Of a DNA stretch of 7,175 nt, positions 1 through 5,669 are shown one piece after another (position 1 is the stretch's first letter; every line of letters begins with the position of its first letter). The DNA lies in contig CALPIR020000114.1 in assembly GCA_943323675.2 (NCBI GenBank), positions 1-7,175 of the forward strand, read 5' to 3'. Below the pieces are notes generated by a model. The model searched no databases and had not been told where the DNA came from. It was given only the letters and a program-made list of their open reading frames with translations. The position numbers were made by a program, and so were the translations under genes. This DNA is from Chitinophaga pinensis. Its GTDB lineage: Bacteria; Bacteroidota; Bacteroidia; UKL13-3.

Positions 1-531
1 CCTGAGAAAAAGGAAGAACAGCAGAAAGTGCAACAACAAAAAGAAGCCGATAGATCATCAAATACTCGCTGGAAAGAAAACTTTTCATTTGGAGGTAACT
101 TGGGGGGGAATATTTCTAACTTAGGTTCTTTTATTACTGTTCAACCTATGGCATTTTATCGGTTTTCCGATTTAACATTAGCAGGAGCAGGACTTACCTA
201 CTATTATTGGTCACGCGATTTTCAAACAACTCAGGGTAAAGTTTCATTTAGCGATAATGCCTATGGTTTAAACTTATTTGCACGTCAATTATTATTCGAA
301 CCTGCTTTTGTGCATGCTGAATTTATGCCACTTAACTTTAGTGTTTACGATATAAATACCAGAGATAGTAAGAGAGAGTGGGTGAGTGCATTTTATTTGG
401 GTGGCGGTATAAACCAAGCTATATCTAACCGGGCTAGCATGTATGTTATGATATTGTATGATGTATTGCACGACACCAATAAGAGTTTTCGCAGTTCGCC
501 CTTAGATTTCAGAACAGGTTTTTACTTTTAA
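1..531 (+). CDS. Small outer-membrane beta-barrel protein, C-terminal part (5' end outside window)
   Basis: The frame is open from the first base (P-E-K-K-E-E-Q-Q...) to TAA at 529-531, giving 176 codons with the true start and presumably a signal peptide upstream of the window. A GTG at 28 is in frame but lies inside a charged Gln/Lys/Glu-rich linker, so it is unlikely to be the real start. After the linker come alternating polar/aromatic strands (FSFGGNLGGNISN, FYRFSDLTLAGAGLTYYYW, AFYLGGGINQAIS, MYVMILYDVLHD), and the protein ends in FRTGFYF, an aromatic C-terminus typical of outer-membrane barrels. The pattern resembles a short Bacteroidota barrel family that databases often label 'alpha-ketoglutarate decarboxylase'; nothing here looks like a decarboxylase. 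The role is unknown. It converges with the rhomboid gene and overlaps it by 4 bp. Confidence 0.75.
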   Translation, partial: PEKKEEQQKVQQQKEADRSSNTRWKENFSFGGNLGGNISNLGSFITVQPMAFYRFSDLTLAGAGLTYYYWSRDFQTTQGKVSFSDNAYGLNLFARQLLFEPAFVHAEFMPLNFSVYDINTRDSKREWVSAFYLGGGINQAISNRASMYVMILYDVLHDTNKSFRSSPLDFRTGFYF

Positions 532-1136
532 AAAGCATGCATTATCTTGTACATGAAAATGTTTATTACTTTAGGTTTAAGCGCCAAGGTAAATAACACC
601 CCGTATACTGCGCCATAAAAATGCGCTTCATGATTTATGTTATCACTTTGTTTTTTACTCATATAGTAGCTGTAAGCTAGGTAGATAGCCCCAAGTAAAA
701 TTCCCGGTAATCCTATGATTCCGTATAAGTATATTTTATTAAAGGGGTTAAATAATATGCTTGTAAATACAATTGCACTTACAGCACCACTTGCACCTAG
801 AGCATTGTAGCTACTTGTGTTTTGGTATTTATATAGGGTAGATAAGTTTGCTGCAAAAATAGAAGAGATGTAAAGCAATAAAAACACCCAATTGCTATAA
901 ATTCCAAAAATTTGTGAGTAATAATTTTCTACTGCTCTTCCAAAGCTTAACATTACAAACATATTTACAAATAAGTGTAAAAAATCAGCATGCTGAAAAC
1001 CACTTGTAACCATACGATACCAATCTTTGTGGTGTTTTACTAAGTAGGGGTTAAAGATGAGTTTCGCATGTAAGTTGTGATTGTAAAAACAAATCAAACT
1101 AATAATTACTGTTGCTAGAATTATGTAAATTGTCAT
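528..1136 (-). CDS. Rhomboid-family intramembrane serine protease
   Basis: This 202-residue, strongly hydrophobic protein is close to the minimal six-helix rhomboid core. Such proteases cut transmembrane segments of substrates within the inner membrane. The signature residues are present: HxxxN in helix 2 (H54, N58), the catalytic serine in GASG (S116, residues 114-117), and the catalytic histidine in EAHFYGAVYG (H172). The stretch WYRMVTSGFQHADFLH (39-54) matches the loop before helix 2 in bacterial homologues. No extra cytoplasmic domain is attached and the C-terminal tail is short. The ATG at 1136-1134 is chosen because it gives a first membrane helix (residues 2-18) directly. The leader is AT-rich without a Shine-Dalgarno sequence. 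The gene diverges from the metallophosphoesterase with a 23-bp gap, and its stop overlaps that of the barrel gene. The substrate cannot be inferred. Confidence 0.9.
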   Translation of the reverse strand: MTIYIILATVIISLICFYNHNLHAKLIFNPYLVKHHKDWYRMVTSGFQHADFLHLFVNMFVMLSFGRAVENYYSQIFGIYSNWVFLLLYISSIFAANLSTLYKYQNTSSYNALGASGAVSAIVFTSILFNPFNKIYLYGIIGLPGILLGAIYLAYSYYMSKKQSDNINHEAHFYGAVYGVLFTLALKPKVINIFMYKIMHAF

Positions 1137-1147
1137 ACATATTTATT

Positions 1148-1155
1148 TACTTTTG
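1148..1155 (+). promoter_or_regulatory. Candidate -7 promoter element (TACTTTTG) for the metallophosphoesterase gene
   Basis: TACTTTTG is an exact match to the Bacteroidota -7 consensus TAnnTTTG. It ends 4 nt before the ATG at 1160, the same spacing as the identical element before the tRNA at 4260. No good -33 TTG occurs 19-21 nt upstream (the nearest, at 1130-1132, is only 15 nt away), so the promoter may be weak. If used, the transcript would begin at or next to the start codon. Confidence 0.45.
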
Positions 1156-1159
1156 ACCA

Positions 1160-1681
1160 ATGCTTAAAATAGGAATATTATCGGATACGCACGGTTATAT
1201 ACCGCCACAATTATATGATTTTTTTAAGAACTGTGATGAAATTTGGCATGCGGGTGATTGGGGGGATATGCAAACTTACTTACAACTAAAAGCATTTAAA
1301 CCGCTTAAAACAGTTTGGGGTAATATAGATGACAAGGACTTAAGGATGGAAATGCCCGAATACACGTTGTTTAAAACGGAAGAATTATCGGTATTGATGT
1401 TGCATATAGGTGGCTATCCAGGCAAATACTCTCACCGTTGCAATGAATTGATTAAATCAAGTCGACCAGATATCATGGTTTGCGGACATTCTCATATTTT
1501 AAAGGTAATGCGCGACAAAAACTATGGATTGATGCATTTTAACCCTGGAGCATGCGGAATAAAGGGTTTTCATTCACTTTGTACGGCCATAAGATTAGAA
1601 ATTGATGGAAAAAATATGCGAAATTTGGAAGTATGGGAAATGCCCAAACAAATTAGAATTAAAGAAGGTGATTTAATCTAA
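1160..1681 (+). CDS. Metallophosphoesterase, YfcE/MJ0936 family (calcineurin-like)
   Basis: This 173-residue protein is the normal size for the single-domain YfcE/MJ0936 phosphodiesterases, cytosolic enzymes that hydrolyse phosphodiester bonds with two divalent metals such as Mn2+; the physiological substrate is generally unknown. All family metal-binding motifs are visible in order: LSDTHG (D9, H11), HAGDWG (D33), GNID (N55, D57), LHIGG (H82), CGHSH (H110, H112) and NPG (128-130). The start is firm because the first motif begins within eight residues of M1, as is usual in the family. The stop is a tandem TAATAA. The gene diverges from the rhomboid gene over 23 bp, and its leader may be zero length (see the element at 1148). 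No clear terminator follows. Confidence 0.92.
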   Translation: MLKIGILSDTHGYIPPQLYDFFKNCDEIWHAGDWGDMQTYLQLKAFKPLKTVWGNIDDKDLRMEMPEYTLFKTEELSVLMLHIGGYPGKYSHRCNELIKSSRPDIMVCGHSHILKVMRDKNYGLMHFNPGACGIKGFHSLCTAIRLEIDGKNMRNLEVWEMPKQIRIKEGDLI

Positions 1682-1759
1682 TAACCTGATTTATAAGTAC
1701 CGTATGCAAAACGTAACTTACTGATAGCAAACCAAAGTGCAACCAAAATTAAAATTGGG

Positions 1760-1789
1760 TTGTCTACCTTAAAAAAAAATTTTATTTTG
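1760..1789 (+). promoter_or_regulatory. Candidate promoter of the M43 protease gene
   Basis: TTG at 1760-1762 is separated by 19 nt from TTATTTTG at 1782-1789, which matches the Bacteroidota -7 consensus TAnnTTTG at all fixed positions but the second. Transcription would start near 1795, leaving an AT-rich leader of about 35 nt with no Shine-Dalgarno sequence. The remainder of the 148-bp gap (1682-1829) shows only a weak 5-bp hairpin at 1740-1762 and nothing else recognisable. Confidence 0.35.
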
Positions 1790-1829
1790 CAACATTATAA
1801 TTATTTGGAATAAGAAGAATATTTAAGCT

Positions 1830-4124
1830 ATGATAAAAAGAATACTTTTAGGAACTAGTGTATTGTTAAGCACCTTTGGTGTTTACGCACAAAATGTTAA
1901 AGTATGTGGTACCGACCAACACCACGAAGAGCAAAAAGCGTTAAATCCAGATTTAAAAGCGGCTGAGGCCCAAGCCATGGCGGTTTGGAACGCTTACAAA
2001 CATTCTGATGAATATAGAATCGCATTAGGTAAATCTCAAAAGAAATCAGCTGCACCTAAATACATTATTCCAGTTGTGGTTCATGTATTTTTTGGTAGCG
2101 CAGGTTCAAGTGATAATATTAGTGAAGCTCAGATTCAAAGCGAAATAGCCACACTAAACAAGAGTTTTAGAAACTTGAACTCCGACACTGTAAATAGAAG
2201 AACGGGAGACATCAACGGTGTGCCTTTTGATTTTAAACAAACAGCTGGAGATGCTGAAATTGAGTTTCGCCTAGCGCGCAAGGATCCGAATGGCAATTGT
2301 ACCAATGGTATTGTTCGTATCCAATCTGCAAATTTTGCTGACGGTAATGATAATCTAAAAAAGACCAGTGTTTGGGATACCAAACGCTATTTTAATATGT
2401 GGGTTGTAAACAGCATTAACAAAGGTCCAGGCTTAGCAGTAGCAGGTTACGCTCAATTCCCGTTTTATGCGGGTGGTGCTTGGTCTGCATTAACTGATGG
2501 AGTTATGGTTATTAACCGTGAATTTGGTAATATAGGAACCTCAAATCCTGGCCAAACACCTAATGTAACTACAACATCTCACGAAGCTGGTCATTGGCTA
2601 GGTTTATATCATCCATTCCAAGCGCAAGATTCTTGTGAAAGCGAAAATGATGGTGTTGATGATACCCCTCCAACATTTTTTGACCCAACACCCACAGAGC
2701 CGCTAAGAAATCGTTGTAATAATCCTACATTCAATACTTGTAGTAATGATAAATACGCTATTACTATTAGTGATACCATATACACTAACGATACTGCCTA
2801 CACAATTGTTAAAAGAGATTCATTAATTGCATGGGACAGACCTGATATGCAAGAGAATTTTATGGATTATTTTATTGGTAATTGTGCAAGTAATATGTTT
2901 ACCAAACAACAAATAGCTCGTATGCACAAATGCATTGAGTTGTACCGTAGACAAATGATATCTCAAGAAAATTTAATATCAACAGGTGTTTTAGATCCTG
3001 TTTCGGCATGTGCACCTACCCCTGCTTTTGGAATTACGGTTAATAATTTGGCTGCTTATGAGCGTCAAGCTTGCGTTGGAACAGCGATTAATTTTGTTGA
3101 TTTATCATATAATGGAACAGCAGGAACAGCATTTGAGTGGAATTTTGGTGAAGGCGCTAATCCTCAAACATCAACCGCTAAAAATCCTACAGGTGTACTA
3201 TATACCAACGCAGGTAATAAAACAATCACATTAAAAGTTACTAATGCAGCTGGCTCAACAACTAAAGTATTTGAAAATGCCTTAGTCATTGCTGCTTCAG
3301 AAGCGCTAAACAATTCTGCATTTAATTATGATTATCCTACAGTTACGGATGGTTGGATTTTTAAAGGAGATGCTATTAGGCAGTGGGAAGAAACCTCAAA
3401 TGGTGTTTACAGTGGCTATAAAGGCATAAAATTGAGAGGTAACAGCAACGCAATGACAGGAACTGCTTATTCTATAGTTTCTCCATCATTTAACTTTGAA
3501 GGTACAACCAATCCTTACATTAAGTTTAATTATGCTTTTGCCCCTAACATTACAACAGGTACTACCACATCATCTGATCAAATGGTTGTTCAATATTCTG
3601 TTAACTGTGGGTTGTATTGGTCAAATTTAAAAACGGTAAGTGGTGCTGTCTTACAAACTGTTCCGTCAGCATTGTCATCTTTAGTTAATTTTGTGCCAGT
3701 AAATCAAACCCAATGGAAAGAAGTACTTGTTTCAGGTGCAACCATACCTAAGTCTGCTAACGTACGTTTCCGTATTAACTTCTTTAACGAAGGCGGAAAT
3801 AACTTGTATATAGACAACCTTTCTTTTGGTAAAAATGTAGGTATGGATGATTTGAATGCAAATGACATCAGTTTAACGGTTTATCCTAATCCTTTCACTA
3901 CAACAACTCAAATTGGTTATAACCTACCTGCAGCAGCACAAACAACTGTAGAAGTTTACGATTTAATTGGTAAAAAAGTAGCTGACTTGTTCAATGGAAA
4001 ACAAAGTGAAGGTATCCAACAGGTAACTTTTGATAGAACTGCATTTGGCTTAACCAATGGCATGTACTTCGTAAAAATAAAGGTTGGTGAATCAGTAATA
4101 ACCCAGAAAGTTTTGGTTAACTAA
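1830..4124 (+). CDS. Secreted M43-family zinc metalloprotease with PKD domain and T9SS type A sorting domain
   Basis: This 764-residue exported endopeptidase is of the cytophagalysin/pappalysin (metzincin) type. A Sec signal peptide covers residues 1-20, with cleavage likely after VYA. A propeptide-like region follows to about 75. The catalytic domain spans about 76-385. It contains the zinc motif HEAGHWLGLYH (H251, E252, H255, G258, H261) and a Met-turn at NFMDY (M345). Cysteines at 157, 269, 296, 304, 352 and 368 could form disulfides. A PKD-like Ig fold lies at about 395-488 (AFEWNFGEG core), then a jelly-roll/MAM-like region at about 495-668 ending YIDNLSFG. The last 80 residues are a T9SS type A sorting domain (VYPNPF at 685; GMYFVKI at 744). 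The protein is therefore expected at the cell surface or released. It is a single-gene unit between a candidate promoter and a strong terminator. The catalytic domain carries an unusual insert at about 305-338. Confidence 0.93.
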   Translation: MIKRILLGTSVLLSTFGVYAQNVKVCGTDQHHEEQKALNPDLKAAEAQAMAVWNAYKHSDEYRIALGKSQKKSAAPKYIIPVVVHVFFGSAGSSDNISEAQIQSEIATLNKSFRNLNSDTVNRRTGDINGVPFDFKQTAGDAEIEFRLARKDPNGNCTNGIVRIQSANFADGNDNLKKTSVWDTKRYFNMWVVNSINKGPGLAVAGYAQFPFYAGGAWSALTDGVMVINREFGNIGTSNPGQTPNVTTTSHEAGHWLGLYHPFQAQDSCESENDGVDDTPPTFFDPTPTEPLRNRCNNPTFNTCSNDKYAITISDTIYTNDTAYTIVKRDSLIAWDRPDMQENFMDYFIGNCASNMFTKQQIARMHKCIELYRRQMISQENLISTGVLDPVSACAPTPAFGITVNNLAAYERQACVGTAINFVDLSYNGTAGTAFEWNFGEGANPQTSTAKNPTGVLYTNAGNKTITLKVTNAAGSTTKVFENALVIAASEALNNSAFNYDYPTVTDGWIFKGDAIRQWEETSNGVYSGYKGIKLRGNSNAMTGTAYSIVSPSFNFEGTTNPYIKFNYAFAPNITTGTTTSSDQMVVQYSVNCGLYWSNLKTVSGAVLQTVPSALSSLVNFVPVNQTQWKEVLVSGATIPKSANVRFRINFFNEGGNNLYIDNLSFGKNVGMDDLNANDISLTVYPNPFTTTTQIGYNLPAAAQTTVEVYDLIGKKVADLFNGKQSEGIQQVTFDRTAFGLTNGMYFVKIKVGESVITQKVLVN

Positions 4125-4149
4125 TTTCATTTTAAATATTATTAAGAAA

Positions 4150-4174
4150 AAGGCCCGCAATAGCGGGCTTTTTT
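4150..4174 (+). terminator. Intrinsic terminator after the M43 protease gene
   Basis: GCCCGC (4153-4158) pairs with GCGGGC (4163-4168) around the loop AATA. The stem is extended by a G-U pair and A-T pairs from the flanking A and T runs. TTTTTT follows at 4169-4174, with a second T run shortly after. It lies 25 nt after the protease stop codon. Confidence 0.9.
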
Positions 4175-4224
4175 AGTTTTTTTATTTTGCTATTCAATGG
4201 CTTAACAATTTATTTAAAATATAT

Positions 4225-4255
4225 TTTGGAGATTACACCGCTAAACGTACTTTTG
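4225..4255 (+). promoter_or_regulatory. Promoter of tRNA-Ser
   Basis: TTTG at 4225-4228 and TACTTTTG at 4248-4255 are separated by 19 nt, an exact fit to the Bacteroidota promoter form TTTG-N19-TAnnTTTG. The -7 element ends 4 nt before the mature 5' end of the tRNA, so transcription probably starts almost at the first tRNA base, leaving little or no 5' leader for RNase P. Confidence 0.75.
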
Positions 4256-4259
4256 CAGA

Positions 4260-4344
4260 GGAGAGTTGGCAGAGTGGTCGAATGCGGCAGTCTTGAAAAC
4301 TGTTGACTGTTACAGGTCCGGGGGTTCGAATCCCTCACTCTCCG
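4260..4344 (+). tRNA. tRNA-Ser (anticodon TGA)
   Basis: The full cloverleaf with a long class II variable arm is visible. The acceptor stem GGAGAGT (4260-4266) pairs with ACTCTCC (4337-4343), with discriminator G4344. The anticodon stem is GCAGT/ACTGT (4287-4291 / 4299-4303) around the loop CTTGAAA, placing TGA at 4294-4296, which reads UCA and other UCN codons. The variable arm at about 4304-4319 has a GAC/GTC stem. The T arm has GGGGG/CCCTC around the loop TTCGAAT (4325-4331). CCA is not encoded: CCC follows the discriminator, so CCA must be added after transcription. The gene stands alone between its own promoter and terminator, upstream of dnaN. Confidence 0.97.
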
Positions 4345-4355
4345 CCCAAACAAAT

Positions 4356-4378
4356 AACCCGCAGTCGCGGGTTTTTTT
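4356..4378 (+). terminator. Intrinsic terminator after tRNA-Ser
   Basis: AACCCGC (4356-4362) pairs with GCGGGTT (4367-4373) around the loop AGTC, with a T run at 4372-4378. It starts 12 nt after the tRNA 3' end, so the tRNA is a monocistronic unit and dnaN needs its own promoter. Confidence 0.9.
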
Positions 4379-4389
4379 GTGGTTAATTC

Positions 4390-4398
4390 TGTGCATAA
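4390..4398 (-). promoter_or_regulatory. DnaA-box-like 9-mer upstream of dnaN
   Basis: The minus strand reads TTATGCACA, which fits the relaxed DnaA-box consensus TTWTNCACA and differs at one position from the canonical TTATCCACA. It lies 57 nt before the dnaN start, between the tRNA terminator and the candidate dnaN promoter, a plausible position for DnaA control of the clamp gene. A single 9-mer can occur by chance and no second good box is seen nearby. Confidence 0.25.
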
Positions 4399-4404
4399 CT
4401 TGTG

Positions 4405-4435
4405 TTGAATTGCACAATAACTCCTCATATTTTCG
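4405..4435 (+). promoter_or_regulatory. Candidate dnaN promoter
   Basis: TTG at 4405-4407 is followed after 20 nt by TATTTTCG at 4428-4435, one mismatch from the Bacteroidota -7 consensus TAnnTTTG. Transcription would start near 4440, giving a leader of about 15 nt with no Shine-Dalgarno sequence. The terminator at 4356-4378 makes a promoter in this interval necessary unless there is read-through. Confidence 0.45.
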
Positions 4436-4454
4436 TAGCATATAGACACGCACA

Positions 4455-5576
4455 ATGAAATTCATCGTAAATAGCACAACACTTCTAAAGCAACTATCAA
4501 ACATTGATGGGGTTGTAGTTTCAAAACCAATCATCCCTATTTTAAATAACTTCTTGTTTGATATTAAAGATGGGGAGCTTAAAATATCCTCAACCGATTT
4601 GGAAACTACCATGACTACGGCCATTAAGGTAGAAGCCAAGGAGGAAATGAGCATTGCTATTCCATCAAAAACAACGATTGATTTATTAAAAACATTAGCT
4701 GACCAACCCTTAGCTTTTTCTGTTAACCTAGAGAAAGGTGCAGTTGAAATTAAATACGATACAGGTCGTTTTAAATTAACAGCACAAAAAGGTGACGAGT
4801 TTCCAAAGAATCCCATTGTTGAAGACGGTAAAAAGTTTGTAATACCTGCAAAGATTTTGCAACGTGCAATTGCCAAAACGGTATTTGCTACAAGTAATGA
4901 TGAACTTCGTTTAAACCTTACTGGTGTGTATATTCAACTAACCAATGATGATATTACATTTGTAGCTACTGATGCAAATCGCCTAGTACGTTATAACAGA
5001 GTAGATGTTAAACCAGGTGTTGAAGAGTCGTTTATTCTTCCTAAAAAAGCGCTTAACCTATTAAAGTCTTCGTTACCTAATGATGATACTGAAGTAACGG
5101 TTGAGTTTAACCGCTCAAATGCATTCTTTACTTTTGGTGATGTGAGTTTGATTTGTCGTTTAATTGACGAAAAATATCCTGATTACAACGCTGTTATTCC
5201 TAAAGAGAATCCCAATGTGTTGCAAATTGATAAAATGGAGTTTTCTGTTGGTGTTAAACGTGTATCAATTACATCAAACAAAACCACCCACCAAATTCGC
5301 TTAAAACTTGCGGGTAGCGAGTTAACGATAAGCGCTGAGGATATTGATTTTGAAAACGAAGCGCAAGAGAAATTAAAATGCCAATACACAGGTGAAGATT
5401 TAGAAATTGGATTCAACTCTAAATACTTATCAGAAATGATTAGTGCTGTTGATACTTCTGAATTGAAGCTGGAAATGAGCCAGCCTAACCGTGCAGGTGT
5501 ATTAACACCTATGAACGGTGATGAAGGCGAAAATATTTTGATGTTGGTTATGCCAATGATGCTTAACAGTTATTAA
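4455..5576 (+). CDS. dnaN: DNA polymerase III subunit beta (sliding clamp)
   Basis: This 373-residue protein has the normal length of the bacterial beta clamp, the ring-shaped homodimer that tethers DNA polymerase III and many repair proteins to DNA. The three clamp folds are recognisable: domain 1 about 1-120 (MKFIVNSTTLLKQL start, KPIIPILNNFLFDI, SSTDLETTM), domain 2 about 128-250 (FVATDANRLVRY at 169-180, CRLIDEKYPDYNAVIP at 234-249), and domain 3 about 255-373. The C-terminus ILMLVMPMMLNSY corresponds to the E. coli VMPMRL end, which helps line the clamp-binding pocket, with the extension seen in Bacteroidota. Start and stop are unambiguous. It sits between the tRNA terminator and its own terminator, so it appears monocistronic; dnaA, recF and gyrB are not adjacent in this window. 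Confidence 0.98.
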   Translation: MKFIVNSTTLLKQLSNIDGVVVSKPIIPILNNFLFDIKDGELKISSTDLETTMTTAIKVEAKEEMSIAIPSKTTIDLLKTLADQPLAFSVNLEKGAVEIKYDTGRFKLTAQKGDEFPKNPIVEDGKKFVIPAKILQRAIAKTVFATSNDELRLNLTGVYIQLTNDDITFVATDANRLVRYNRVDVKPGVEESFILPKKALNLLKSSLPNDDTEVTVEFNRSNAFFTFGDVSLICRLIDEKYPDYNAVIPKENPNVLQIDKMEFSVGVKRVSITSNKTTHQIRLKLAGSELTISAEDIDFENEAQEKLKCQYTGEDLEIGFNSKYLSEMISAVDTSELKLEMSQPNRAGVLTPMNGDEGENILMLVMPMMLNSY

Positions 5577-5599
5577 TTACTGATTTTATTAATAAATCT

Positions 5600-5630
5600 G
5601 CCCGACCATCAAAAAATGGTCGGGCTTTTT
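5600..5630 (+). terminator. Intrinsic terminator after dnaN
   Basis: A perfect 10-bp stem, GCCCGACCAT (5600-5609) with ATGGTCGGGC (5616-5625), surrounds a 6-nt loop CAAAAA and is followed by TTTTT at 5626-5630. It begins 23 nt after the dnaN stop and separates it from the S9 peptidase gene. Confidence 0.93.
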
Positions 5631-5669
5631 ATTTACTTTATTTAAATTACCCATAAATTTTAAATTAAC

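Noticed and set aside
1740..1762. Hairpin CAACC/GGTTG in the gap after the metallophosphoesterase gene as a terminator
   Set aside because: The stem is only 5 bp with a 13-nt loop, and no T run follows (TCTACC comes next). It also overlaps the candidate -33 of the M43 gene.
2135..2383. Antisense open frame inside the M43 protease gene (with a similar + strand out-of-frame one at 3010-3234)
   Set aside because: Both are shadows of a well-supported coding sequence, with no recognisable domain or start context.
4320..4350. tRNA-Ser 3' end as an integration (att) site
   Set aside because: No direct repeat of the tRNA 3' end, integrase or mobile gene is visible; the next genes are a terminator and dnaN, which are core chromosome.
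4210..4455. Antisense open frame of 81 codons containing VRDSNPRTCNSQQFSRLPHSTT
   Set aside because: It is read through the complement of tRNA-Ser. This peptide is a familiar spurious translation of antisense serine tRNA genes, and the frame also crosses two terminators.
4310..4876. Antisense open frame of 188 codons ending SEGFEPPDL
   Set aside because: It is mostly the reverse complement of dnaN, ends in antisense tRNA, and shows no protein-family features of its own.
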